Shown here: positions 46,430 to 59,186 of the stretch, piece after piece
How the letters are laid out: every line of letters begins with the position of its first letter
Position numbering within the stretch: the stretch's first letter is position 1
Origin: Bidens hawaiensis
Taxonomy: Eukaryota > Streptophyta > Magnoliopsida > Asterales > Asteraceae
DNA length: 64,000 nt
Direction: 5' to 3'
Assembly (NCBI GenBank): GCA_021521415.1
Contig: JAIQDT010003574.1
Span: forward strand, 124,001-188,000
Notes under the pieces: generated by a model
The model's database searches: none
Told to the model about the DNA's origin: nothing
Seen by the model: the letters and a program-made list of their open reading frames with translations, nothing else
Position numbers and translations under genes: made by a program

Positions 46430-48470
46430 TAGTGTGGGAAGATATTGAAGCCATTAATTAACTTAGTAGTCAGGTGGAAGATATCATTATTTTGAAATGA
46501 CATGTGTCCAGAATGAATCTCCCTTTATTAAATTCCTCATGAATTCAACCAACTTTTTTCTTTTTTATTTGTTTACTGAAATTAAGTGGAATAAGTTAAA
46601 AGTTGTCAAGTGTATACGAGTTTTAAGTCAAAAGGAAGTTGTGTAACTAGCAGAAAATTAAATATATAAATACATAAACATTTAAATAATTTATTGAGAA
46701 CAAGATTTGATCTCTCTTTGTTAGACCTATGGATAGTCGTATGACTTTAGATATGATAAATAGTAGGGTTTTCGATCGCCTGTTTTATTCGTTACACTAA
46801 ATGCAATTATTTCTATGCTTCGTGTGAAGTGTTTCAAGTTCTCATAGTTTTCTACAGAGTTATGTATTAAACATGCAAAATCAACCCTATCTAACCCTGT
46901 AAGCTTGCATGTTACCTGATTGATTATCGTGTTTGAAAACTCTTAAATTATTATGTACGCGAATCAAAAAAAAAAAAGGCTTTTAAACATTAAATTAATC
47001 AGGGGTGTATAGATCCCACCTTAACTGTAACTTTCCTTTACTCTAGTCTAGGTAGTTTGGGTTTAAAATAGTCTGAACTATCACCTTTTTGTCGTACGTT
47101 GCTCCACCATGGCGCATTTATGGTGATTGAGTGTGGGTCGAATAATTGGTGGACGAATTTACTCATTAGGGTTTGATGTTTAATTATATAAGCATGTGAA
47201 TGTATATTTTACGATATCTAATGGAAAGTCTAATCTTGTCGTGTTTGGAAAAATCTATGCCTAACATATTTCAATATCAAACCGTAATAAGTTGTTATTC
47301 GATTATGTCGATTGATATAACATATGTGTTAAGGAGTCCTGAAAAATGCAATAATTTTGTGTATCATCCAAGCGTTACGCTTATCAATCATCATTAATTG
47401 GAAGGCGAAGTTGTTAACAAGTAGGTTGGCACTAAATCAGTTATAAGTAGTTTATTGTGTATTACGTTTCTATATATAAAGCACCAATTAAGATCTTATA
47501 CGAGTTTAGAAAAACTAAGAAGATTTTTTTCGGGTGGACGAAAGAAGTTGATGATGCCTTTTCGATCAGTTCCATCCATGTAAAAGTGGATAATCTTAAT
47601 CAGGGTAATAAATATCAACATGGGTATATTTGGAATAATTGGATTGAAAAAAAACTTAACATTTTATTGTTGGAGAACTGATAACAACCGAAATAAAGAT
47701 CTTGATTACAAAAATTGAAAAGAATAGTGACCCGATTCGAGATGGGTGATCTCCAAATTACAAGGTTAAAACACCCTAATTTTAATTAACATAAACACGG
47801 ATTTCTAAAACAATTGAATATATACGAATACTAACGTGAACAGTAAACACAACTACGAAACAGATCCCATTATTCCTATTTTAACGACTTGGTGTTTGAA
47901 TCAAAGGAGGAAACTGAAACGGGATTTGGGCTCGTATTAAGAACTCACTGGGAAAGAATTGCGGCTTTGAATAATTAAAGTAAAAGAAACATCCAACTTG
48001 TTTCACCTATGTGTCCTTGTTTGGCAAGCACAAAGATGGCTGAACACGCAATCATTTTATGATCAGTTAAGTTTGGATCAGGTATGAAAGTTCAAAACGA
48101 CTTGGTGCAAACGGCATATGTTTTATGCTTTTTCAATAGTTGATGTATTACAGTATTAGAAAAGTGTAAGTTTATCACTAGCAGTTCTACTTAACAAAAG
48201 TTAGATAATCTAAGAGAATTTTAGAATCATTGTCTGGATTATTTGGAAGTAATTGAAAACATCAATACCATGTTAAGCAAAATTATGCAAGGACACTTTG
48301 CTTCTCATGGATAGATTCGAGATCGAAGAAGATGCATTCAGATTCGGTTAGGATAATTGGCATAGCTTAGAAGTTTTTTCCTTGTAAGTTAAATATGTTT
48401 TTTTTTTTGCGGTTTCGCTAAGCTCCTTAGATGAGCTTTGATTTAATGAAGTTTCCGTATTAAAAAAAAA
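46430..48470. other. Duplicated flank of the FLZ cluster, no gene seen
   Basis: Parts of 47530-48170 are similar to 53455-53790 (for example around GTTGATGATGC, GTGTCCTTGTTT and CTTGGTGCAAACG), so this belongs to the duplicated block. The small frames are not conserved between copies. Confidence 0.5.
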
Positions 48471-48474
48471 TATT

Positions 48475-49035
48475 GATTTTTAATACTCTCAACTTTCACT
48501 TATTTGCTGATAATACTCCAAACTTTCGATTTGTTATCCGTCACTCCCAGTTTTCACCATATTTGTTTTTTTCACTCCCTCACTAATGGGTGACTAAGGT
48601 CGTTGTTGGATCCCGTCAGAAATTATACCAGATTTTCGGTTACACTTCACAACCATCGGAACTCCCATGAATCTTATCGATTGCTCCACTCATTGCGGTA
48701 ATCGGAGCTTGGAGTTGTTGTTGCCGCCTTCGGTAGGTGTTCGAAGCACCCTTAATCAAATGGCACCACTGGTTACTGCGGAACCCTAGACGCGTCGTCT
48801 CCCTCTTCTCTATTTCTGATCGTCTTCTTTGCAGGAAAATCGGGATTCTCCAGAAACCCTTGTCGCGCTGCCTCCCTCCTCTCTGTTTCCGATTGTCAGC
48901 TTCACGGAAAACCAGGATTCCACCATCGAAGTTAGTCATCCAATAGTAAGGGAGTGACAAAAAGCAAATATAGTGAAACTTGAGAGTGCTGGATAATAAA
49001 TCGAAAGTTGATAGTTTTATAAGCCAACATGTAAA
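48475..49035. mobile_element. MITE-like element with a GC-rich core
   Basis: The ends are imperfect inverted copies (ACTCTCAACTTTCAC... and ...AACTTGAGAGT; AAACTTTCGATTTGTTAT and AATAAATCGAAAGTT). The core (48600-48950) is much richer in GC and contains a direct repeat of about 60 bp (around CGTCTCCCTCTTCTC and CGCTGCCTCCCTCC). The core may be a captured gene fragment. Boundaries uncertain. Confidence 0.5.
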
Positions 49036-49079
49036 AATTAGAAGTATTAAAACCCAAGGGTAAAGTTAAAATACAAAGG

Positions 49080-49590
49080 GAGACAAAAATGAGAAGTGTA
49101 AGAAAAATTTGTAACCGCACAAAAAAACCCTTAAAATTAAATTCAAAAAAAATCATAACTCAAAATATAAATAAAAAAACTAAAATGTTTCCGTCATCAT
49201 TCCCGTTCAAAAAAATATAAAAAATACAAAAAAAATTGACAAAAAGACACAATGTAGAGACCAAAGACACAATGACGAAAATAAACAAAAAACACAGTTA
49301 TAACTAAAAAAAGACACAATATATCACAAAATATAACATAATGCCGAACAAAATATAGAAAAAATATCGAGTAATATAACACAATATAAGAAAAAAAACA
49401 CAACAATAAACAAAAAAGACAACGATTTTTTTAAACCACTATTGTGTTTTTTTAGAACGAGAAAGATGGTGGAAACATTTTTGTGTATTTACTTTTTTTG
49501 TTTTTTATTAAATTATGAGTTATGATTTTTTAATTATTTTTTTTAAAATTTTTTAAATTATAAATCCTTCTCATTTTTGTTTCACTTTAT
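49080..49590. mobile_element. MITE family with GAGTTATGATTTTTT ends, copy 1
   Basis: The inner terminal block AAAAAATCATAACTC (about 49148) pairs with GAGTTATGATTTTTT (about 49516). The interior repeats AAAGACACAATG words. It resembles 50030-50575 in inverted orientation. Confidence 0.55.
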
Positions 49591-50029
49591 AGAATAAATT
49601 TTACTCTAAAAACCAATATTCTTAAAAAGATCATTTATATAACATAAGACGTATAATATGATAAAATATTATGTGACGTTTACTTTGGTTTCAAACTAGC
49701 TAGACCATTGATCATATGTTTAGATTACATTATTCTTGTAATTCTATAACATATGAAAAGTGTTGACTTAGTAACACATATTTATGATTGGTATATACAA
49801 CTTTTGAAAAACTTTTATAAACAAATAAGTTTTATAAATCTAAAAATTTCAAAACAATTATATTTAATACACTTTAATGATTTAGTTATTTTTGTCATTA
49901 TTGTAGGTTTTATTAGAGAGCATAGTATAAATATTGGTGTTTCAAACAAATTTCATTACAAATAAAGGGACAAATTATTTTACAAAGAAGAACAAAAATA
50001 ATAATGATTAGAATGATTTGTGATCATAC

Positions 50030-50575
50030 ATAAAACCTCTAAAAAATTAATAAAAATCATAACTCAATTTTTTTTTAAAAAAATATAAAAAGTAAAAAAA
50101 ATAAGAATATTTCTCCCGTCTTCTTCGTTCTCAGGAAAATAAAATTAAAAAGACATAATGTTGAGGAAAGAATAACATTTTGTATTTTTGTTATCATTGT
50201 TTTTTTTTGTTTTTTTTCGTTATTGATTATGTCTTTTTTCCTTAACATTGTGTTTTTTTATTGATATTGTATTATATTACTCAACGTTATGTTATATTTT
50301 GCTCGGTATGGTGTAATATTTTGTGATCCATTGTGTTTTTTTATTTATTATTGTGTTTTTGTTTATTTTCGTTATTGTGTCTTTTTTCTCGACATTAAGC
50401 ATATGATTACGGAAGAAATTGGAGATTTATTGGGAATCCTTTTTTTTTTAACTCAAAAGACAGGAGAAAATTATAGTTTTCTTAACTTTTTTGTTTTTTA
50501 TTTTGAGTTATGATTTTTTAAGGGTTTTTTTGTATTAACACAAATCTTTCTCATACTTTTCATATTTGTCTCCCT
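50030..50575. mobile_element. MITE family with GAGTTATGATTTTTT ends, copy 2
   Basis: AAAAATCATAACTC near 50052 and GAGTTATGATTTTTT near 50507 form the inverted ends. The interior has ATTGTGTCTTTTTTC words, the complement of copy 1. Confidence 0.55.
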
Positions 50576-50939
50576 CTACATTTTAACTTATTACAAATAT
50601 CAAAGTAAATAATATGTGGATGGTCAATGGTCAACTTATCAAATTATAAATAACTTATTTATATTTATATAAATTCAAACATTTATAAAATAGTATTAAT
50701 TATATAAAGTATAAGAAATTTCAATTGTTTGGGAAATGATTATCACAAAAATATAAAAGTAATGAATTCTTTGGGAAAATATATGTTTCTGAAGCAAAGA
50801 TGGATTGCTATGTGATCATAGACAAACATGAAGTCAAAAACATTATAATTTCTTCATCATTTGTAACAAACAAAAAGAAACCCTAAAGTTTTTTAAATCA
50901 TTTTCTAGCAATTATAATAAGAACTTCATATACAAGAAA

Positions 50940-51527
50940 TTAACTTGACAATCTTTCTTTTGGAGTGATGGCCCTGGCTGGTGTATAATCTTTGCGGCCT
51001 CTCTTTTTGCTGTTCACCTTCACCGGATTCTTGGGTTTTTCTTGAGGATCATTGTCCATTACCTTGCTTCTACACTCGTGGCTGCAAAAGGACTTATTCC
51101 TGCCAACAACAAACAAATTAGTATCAGTGTTTGAGAGACAGTGGCGAAACCAGAACTTTCCGGTCAAAGGGTCAACACAAGGTGTTTTATTTTAATAAAA
51201 AAACGACGTTTGTATGTATAATTTGACAAATCCTGGTGCCAGAACGTACACCAGTGAGATTATAATTAATAAGTAAGGGTAAACTAACTGTACATGTAAA
51301 CATATATATCGACCATTTCTCCTATATATTTGTTGCAAATGAAGCAATGCTTGAAGGATTCATCAATGGTCATTTGAGTACTACAGTTTGGATTAATGAT
51401 CTCGATATCATCACGCGGCATATCTCCTGCCAGGAACATACAAAACAAACAAAAAGATTCATGTATGCGAGATAATGTGGTCTATATATATAACACAAAA
51501 AAAAGCCCTACCTGCATATGATGTCAT
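50940..51527 (-). CDS. FLZ-B, mini FCS-like zinc finger protein, three exons
   Basis: Minus-strand exons 51527-51512, 51426-51294 and 51099-50940 join in phase by GT-AG introns to give 102 residues. The first exon encodes only MTSYA. The zinc finger reads FKHCFICNKYIGEMVDIYVYM, split by intron 2, then NKSFCSHECRSKVM. The spacing is C-x2-C-x18-C-S-x2-C, with Phe before and Ser after the third Cys, the signature of FLZ (DUF581) domains. Those proteins bind SnRK1 kinase subunits and act as scaffolds; that role is inferred here. The Arg-Gly-Asp stretch usual before FCS is reduced. The tail is basic (KVNSKKRGRKDYTPAR), NLS-like. TATAAATA lies about 110 bp upstream of the start. It is the best-preserved copy with FLZ-C. 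Confidence 0.8.
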
Positions 51528-51632
51528 GGTTAGAACTACCTGAAACAAAATAAACAAGACCTCTATGGATGAGTTGTATTCTCTAAGGGAGAGAGTCAAT
51601 TGGATGGTTGAAATAGAAGAGGATGGTGTATG

Positions 51633-51640
51633 TATTTATA
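51633..51640 (-). promoter_or_regulatory. TATA box of FLZ-B
   Basis: The reverse complement is TATAAATA, about 110 bp before the start codon, in a block conserved with FLZ-C (CTTCTTCCCATTATA). A further conserved leader word, CCATCCAATT, lies about 30 bp downstream. Confidence 0.65.
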
Positions 51641-51649
51641 ATGGGAAGA

Positions 51650-54600
51650 AGCTGCTGATTGATGTGCTAATTAGTGTAAAAGATATCATCAGCTTTGAAT
51701 GGCAGATGACTTTAATTAATGATCACACTTTAATTCCTAGTAAATTAAACTTTTTTAAACAACCAACCAATAAAGCCGTTACTCCGGGTAAGCCAATGGC
51801 AAAAGATCATCCGATACGGTCGCGATAGCATATATTGTTGGGTAACCCAAGCCTACTATTTCCAGTTATGTAAAAAAATCTGATGCCCAAAAGGCCTACT
51901 GCACTAAAACCCGGTTTATGTAAAATAAGCTAGAATAATTAAGTTTTTCATTAAACTTGGTTCAATGTCTGTTAAATTAAAGCTCATTGCTATAGTCGGT
52001 TAAATTAAGTCTTTCATTAGACTTGGATAGTAAAAATTAGCTGGAAAAATTAAATTAAAAGGTGTGAAGTATGCCGTTCAATCCTAAATGTTCAACAAAC
52101 ATCCTTAAATTTGTTCATTTTTTTACAAATAATTTTTTATTATACCTCAAAATTTTAACAATTATATATGATATAGCTTATTTTTAAACTCTTTACATAA
52201 TAACATGATACACAAAATAAAGTGTAGCATGCAAGTTCACATATATAGGTGTGTGTTGTGCATTATAATTAAATTTTGATATACATATATTATATATAAA
52301 CTAGTTTGAGGCCCATGTACTACACGAGTAGTTCTTGAAAATATAATATTTAATAAATAATTAGTATACAAGAAACAATAAACCTGTTAAACACTATTAA
52401 TACAGTCGTTATACAATAGTGTTTAAAACAATTTTAAAGTAAAAGATAATTATAAATATCAAATGCTTGAAAAAAAAGAAAGTAAATATTTAATTAGCAA
52501 ATTTTGAAGCACAAATTTGAAGAATGATAACTATTATTTTACTATTATAAATTTGTTAAAAAGTGTGAGGTTTAATGTGGGAGTGACAAGTGGCGAAACT
52601 TATAGGCTTTTATTAGAGAGCATAGATACGTAGACAAAAAATATATAGCTAACTCGTCATGAATTGAATATGTAGCTCACGAAGTTATATGTGTGTGTGT
52701 GTGTGTCATACAAGTTATATATATAGCTAGACACGTATTTCTACTCAGCATAAATGGGACGGGAAACAAAGATATCCTCATTAATATATATGACGGCACA
52801 TACATTTTAATCATTAATCTAGACAGATACGTATCTTTTGATACCCTTTTTAACAAGAATATATATGCCCTAGAGTCTTCCTAAATAAAGAACACCGTCT
52901 ACTTACAACATCAACCGGTAAAACATTTGTTAGTCTCATAAAGTTCTTAGCCAAGGTCACCAGAAGTTTAAACAGGTTCTTAAGCTTCTTAACTAAATGG
53001 CTTCTAAGCTTTCCTTTATGTCTATTATGTCACTTATACCATGTTCAAGTAACCTTAATTAATACACCTTAAATTAAGTCATTTGAATATACTTGTCATA
53101 TAATGTTAGTACTAACAGTATTTGCAGTTATAAGTGAACAAATAAAAGTTTAAAAGCATCTACATGAAACACATCATATCATGCATTAATATGTTTTAAA
53201 CTTTTTAATTAGTTTTACTTGATGCTTCAAAGAGATTTAATCATTTTAGCCAAATTTTAAAAAGGTATATGTATATCAGCGGTATACACACATTGTGTAT
53301 AATATCTTCATTCTCAATCGTTACATACAATTTTATGGATTAGGTTTGGGCAAGACTTCCTTATACTCCTATCGAAATTTTGCAACTAAACGAATGCTAC
53401 CAAACTTTGTTTCAGATAACGATCTCTTAAGACCCAGATAAATGGGTGTGGATGGAAGAAGTTGATGATGCGTCCATCCTTGTAAAAGTGGATAACGTCC
53501 CTAATTAGGGTAATAACTAATTACATGGGTATATATGAAATAATCGAATTCTAAAAAAGGTTTAAAATTTTTGTAGGAGAACTCAAAGGGAAAGAATTTC
53601 AACTTTGAATAATTTGAGAAAGAAAAATCCAACTTGTTTTTATCTATGTGTCCTTGTTTAAAAAGCACAAAGACGGTTGAACACCAATCATTTCATGACC
53701 AACTAAGATCGGATAGGGTACGACAGTTCAGTTCATAGTGGCTTGGTGCAAACGACCTCTATTTTATGCATTCTCAATATAGTTGATGTACTAGAGCAGC
53801 ATAACTATCATTCCAAATCTTACGCAGCAAAAGCTATTCCAAATAAATTTTAAAATCACGGCTTGGAGTATTTGAAAGGTAAGAAACAAAAGATCTTTGC
53901 AAACATCAATACCATGCATGTTTAGTAAAATTAAGGAAGAGATAATTAAATACACTTTGATTCTTATGGATAAATTCTAGATCGAAGAATATTGATATAG
54001 ATTGGACAACTTATCAAGTTAAATAAGTATTTTTTTGGGGCTTGCTAAGCTCTTTAGTACTTTCTTTGTTTTAATAAAATTTGTCTTTCAAAAAAAAATT
54101 ATTTCCATCAAATCAAACATATAATATGATTAAATATTATCTTTCAACCTAGACCATATCATTCATATGTAATTAATGAAAAAAATAATGTTTATTAATT
54201 AAGCAAAAATACAAAAACAAAACAAAACAAAACAAACAATATACTTATCATATAATTAATGTTAAGAAATAGTCATTGTAATGTCGTGTTTAAAATAATT
54301 GAAAAAGAAAAATACACTAAGTATATATTACTATATTTGCTGGTTTTTTTATACCACACAGGTTTTTAAGAAAAAGATAACATCTATATAATTAATATCG
54401 ATATCAAATTATAAACATAAAGAGAATACAATAGAAAATAAAGTTATCGTATAATATTGTTAATAACCTGTACATTTTTCATTACAAAAACAAATTAAAG
54501 TAAAAAAGGAAACACTAATGTGATAAATCACAAATTAGTAAAATAAAAATAAATATAAAAATTATACTACATCTAATAAACCCGAAAATATTGGAATTTG

Positions 54601-55140
54601 AAAATCAAATCATTGTAATATTGATTGGTATAACTTTTGGAATATTTTATAAAAAATAAGTTTTATAAAAATTTAAAAATTTTAAGATAGTTATCTTTAA
54701 TACTATTTAATTATTTTGTTCTTAAAATTAGTATTTAATAATTATCAATTATTAATAAATGATATTTAATGATTTTAGATATTTGGTTGGTTTTAAATTA
54801 TAGGATAAATCTAAAGTAACAAGTGACAAAACATTGTATGTTTTTATTAAATTAATATATATAATATTTCCAATGTTATATATATTCAGGCTATAAGAAA
54901 CATGTAATTGGTGTTTCAAACAAATTTTATTATGAATAAGTTTTATATATCATAGTAGATTATTATACGGATGGTAATCGGTCAACTTATTAAGTTACAG
55001 ATCACTAATAATTTACTATAAAATATAAGAAATTTCTATTGTTTGGGAAATGATTATTACAAACTAAGATAAAAAGTAATGAATTCATTGGGAAATATAT
55101 GTTTTTGATGAAAAGATGGATTGTTATGTGATAAACAAAC
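51650..55140. other. Duplicated flank between FLZ-B and FLZ-C
   Basis: Blocks of this stretch recur in the next interval: 52080-52300 resembles 56290-56550, and 52700-53250 resembles 56750-57260. 53455-53790 resembles 47530-48170, and 54600-55140 resembles 49744-50850. No gene beyond small unconserved frames. A (TG)n run lies at 52692-52706. Confidence 0.6.
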
Positions 55141-55263
55141 ATGAAGTCAAAACATTATTCCGTCATCATTTATTCATTTTTAACAAACATTCAAACAACC
55201 AGAATATCCTCAGTTTCTAGCAATTACATAAGGACTTCAATATCATTTTCTGGAGGTTGGTTG

Positions 55264-55939
55264 TTAATCTTTGCGGCCTCTCTTGTTGCTGTTCACCTTC
55301 ACCGGACTCTTGGGTCTTTTTTTATTGTCATTGTCATTGTCCATTACCTTGCTTCTACACTCGTTGCTGCAGAAGGGCTTATCCCTGCCAACAACAAACA
55401 GATAATAATTAGTATAAGTGTTTGAGACAACGACGGCACCAGAACTTTTTAGTCAAAGGGTCAACACAGAGTCTTTTTCTCTTTCCGTTACAACTAAAGG
55501 GTTACTCATTTTTTTAAAAATATTAAAACACTGCCCTTAATGTGTGTGTGTGTGTGTATTTGACAAAATCTGGTTGTTAATCGTTCCTTCATAATTTGAG
55601 AAATCTAGAACGTGCACAGGTGAGATTAATAATGAGTCAGAGTGAACTAATTACATGTAAATATAAATATCGACCAATTCTCCTATATATTTGTTGCAGT
55701 TGAAGCAATGCTTGAAGGAATTGTCAATGGTCATTTGAGTCTTATAGCTTGAATTAATAATCTCGGTATCATCATGTGACATATCTCCAGGAACATACAA
55801 AAAAACAGAAAAAAGATTCATGTCTGTGAGATAATGTGGTAGCGTAATGAATTCGATGGATTCCTTTGACAGATCCAATTTATATATAACACACACAAAA
55901 AAAAAAAAAAAAAAAAACACTACCTGTATTTGATGACAT
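55264..55939 (-). CDS. FLZ-C, mini FCS-like zinc finger protein, three exons
   Basis: Minus-strand exons 55939-55924, 55784-55655 and 55384-55264 join in phase to 88 residues. It starts MSSNT, then DMSHDDTEII. The finger is FKHCFNCNKYIGELVDIYIYM, split by intron 2, then DKPFCSNECRSKVM, with the same C-x2-C-x18-C-S-x2-C spacing as FLZ-B. The tail ends KVNSNKRGRKD, earlier than in FLZ-B, because GATTAA replaces the GATTATACA found there. A 4-bp deletion at the exon 2 acceptor removed GCAG, but a shifted AG (CTGGAG) keeps the frame with one residue lost. A TATATATA box lies at 56012-56019. Intron 2 holds the same transposon-derived block as FLZ-B, so that insertion predates the duplication. Confidence 0.8.
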
Positions 55940-56019
55940 AGTTTGAACTGTTTGAAACAAAAGAAACAAGATTTCTATGGAGTTGTATTTTCTAAGAGAA
56001 GATGGTGTATGTATATATA

Positions 56020-59000
56020 ATGGGAAGAAGCCACTAATTTGTGTAAAAGATATAATCAGCTTTGAATGCCATGTGACTTTAATTCATGATTTAATGATCA
56101 CTCATTAATATTTGTAGTTTAATAAATTAACTTTTTTCTTTAAAATTGGATTGTAATATATAGCCAGAACAAATTAAAAGGTGTGACGCACCAATGAGGT
56201 TGGTACTCAATTGCCAAAGTTAAAACTTTTAAACATCCTGATTGATAAAAAGAGGAATGGATAAGATTTAAAAAAACTTCGCTTCTAAAAAAAATGCTTG
56301 AAACATGACACTCAAATCTAGATATTCAACACACATGAAACGCCCTTAAATTTCTTCAAAATCATCACTTTTTTACACATATTTTTCATTATACTTTAAA
56401 TTTTTCACAAATATATATGTTATTATTTATTATTTGTTTTTAAAGTCTCTATACATAAAATAATAAAATAAAGTGTAAGTTTACATATATTGGTTTGTGT
56501 TGTGTACTATAATTAAATTGTTTGATAAAACAAATATTATAACTAAATTAAATGAAGAAAAAAAAAGAATTATATATAATATAGTTAGGGTTCTAGAGAA
56601 AACTATAAAGTTACGAGAGAACTACTATCAACTAATTATTTTCTTTCATTATCTATTTATAAGGTAAGAAATATATAAAAAAGGTAAAAAAGTGTTTAAC
56701 TCGTGATTGAATTTATATAAATGTAGCTCACGAAGTTACAAACATGTAACTCATACTAGGTACATATAGGTAGTATACAAGTTACATATAGACATATTTT
56801 AATCAGCATAAATGAAACAAGACACAGAGATATCCTCAGTTTCATTCATTGCAATAAAGAATTTAACACCTCAAATTCTAAATGTGTATGATGACACGAA
56901 CATTTTAATCATAAATCTAGATAGATACGTATCTCGTGAAACTATAGTATTATAAGATCTAACATCTCTTAGCTATCTTGACAAGGATATATAAGCACTA
57001 CAGTCTTTATTTTCCTAAATAACTGATGTCCATAATTTACAATGTTAATCAATCGATAAAACCTGTGTTGCTAATAAAGTTTCTTAGCGAAGCTTACCAA
57101 AAATTTTGAAAGGTTCTTAAGGTAGTAACTCAATGGCTTCTAAGCTTTTTCTTCATATTTTATCACTTAAACCATGTTCTAGTAGCTTAAGTATACCCTA
57201 GATCATTAATTAACTCAATGTCAAGTTTTGCTTGGATATCTTGATATTTGAAGCCTTAATTGCGCATGTTGGAATATAAGAGATATATGTTGTATGTTCA
57301 TAATCTCAATAGAAAGTAATGAGGATGTAATCTTTCATAAACATCATGCTCTTCTAATTTTGTATTTTTATATCTTTGATTGGTTCACATTATTTCTCTT
57401 AATACCTTTTCTTCATTTTCTACTCCCTATATCTATCAATATCCGTGTTGCTAACTGTTCTTCTTAACTTATATTGAATGTTTAATCTTGGAACACAACA
57501 TTGTTCGTTAGTTGACATGGTGATTTGTAAAAAGCTATGAAGGGTGATGGTTGAGGGCTCGATCTATAGAATTGGTCCATAATGAATTAAAACAATATTT
57601 ATTCGGCCGGTAAAACCGGACATTGTGTTACAACAACGAGTTGACGCACATTTGTTGGGTATTGATTACGTTAGTAGAAGTACCTTAATAAAACCCTAAA
57701 TATAATTAACATATAAAAAATTAGCATACAAAAAACTTAAAATATTTAAAACAATGTTTATTCGGCCGGTACAGATCGGGCGTTGGTAAAATCCGAGCAT
57801 TGAAGACTGGGCATTGGTAAACCCGAGCGTTAAGACAACGGAAGTTAAAGTTAGTACCTAGCATTGTTAGAAAATTAAAACCTTAGAGCTCATACCTGCA
57901 ACTTTTAAATATTATTACCCAACCTTGTTATTTTAGGGAAACATCATGGACTAACTTTGTAATTGTCTTTAGAATATATTATGTACATAAAAATCATTTA
58001 ACTTGTTCTTAGGTTCTTTTTATTAAAAATTGGGTGCTTCTAAACTTACCCCTCGGTCCTCTCCCATCAATTTTACTAAATATATCTCATCCCTCAAGTT
58101 TTACAAATACAATTAAAACATTTTGGTTGTTTCTTTTATCATTTTGTTACCTTTTATTATTACATTATTTTTATAAAAGCATTTTTTTTCAATTTTTATT
58201 AACAAATTTTTTTCTATTTATCTTGTTATGTACATTTAAAAGCATTTAAAAAATGTTTTTTTTTCTATACTTGATTTAATATTTTTAGAGAGCATTTTGT
58301 TTTAAATTAAGAGATAGTTTACATTCTTTATAAAAAATCATATTATTTTTTTTTTAATAAAGTGTTAAATAACATGCAACTTTATAAACAAATTTGACTC
58401 TTTTTTCAAGTAACATTAATCTCATATATCCAAATCTAACAAAAAAAAATCAAATTGTTTTGAATACATTTTATAAATAAAAAAATAATAAAAAACTAGC
58501 TAAAGAAAGTATACAAAACTTTTTAATACATAAAAAAAATAAACAAACTTTTTATAAGATCTTAAAAAAATAAAAAATAAAATCAATAATAAAAGTATAT
58601 AAAAAGACTGTAAAACATAAATAAAAACTTAATAGTTTTTATTTGATATTTTGAGATATTTTTAAAATAAAATAAGAGGGATTAACATGTCAATTACAAA
58701 TATTAGGGAGAAATGAAAGTTTAAGGGGCTGTAAGATTAGCAAGGAAGGGGGGGGGGTGTGAGTTTACGTATAGCCTAACCCTTAAAAATTTTAAACGTT
58801 TACGTATACATGTGTATATAAGATAACTTATACATGGGTAAATTATACTAATTTAAGCATTCACATGGAACACATAATATCACACATTAAATTTGCTTTA
58901 GTTTACTTGATGTATCAAATATATTTCATCATTTATATATAACATAACATTGTTGAAGACCTTTAATAAAGTAAACTCTTTGCATCAAATGTTAACATCT

Positions 59001-59186
59001 AATTCAGATTGTTAGTTTTGAGTGAATAAATTATAATATAAATAGTAATAATAATAATGAAAATAATAATAATTATAAAACTACAAGGGGCTTTACTTAA
59101 ACGAAAATGGAAATGAAAAATTAAAAACATCAACTGATAACATCGGATCATGGGTTTAGTGCCTAAGTAATAGAGTAAATGTTAAC
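56020..59186. other. Duplicated flank and AT-rich sequence between FLZ-C and FLZ-D
   Basis: 56290-57260 continues the duplicated flank. From 57550 to 57870 a short block with TTTATTCGGCCGGTA occurs twice (57598 and 57759). 58020-58800 is low-complexity and ends with a G9 run at 58748-58756. No gene is supported. Confidence 0.5.

Noticed and set aside
58020..58800. Possible MITE with C-rich left end and G9 right end
   Set aside because: I could not establish inverted ends or a target duplication.
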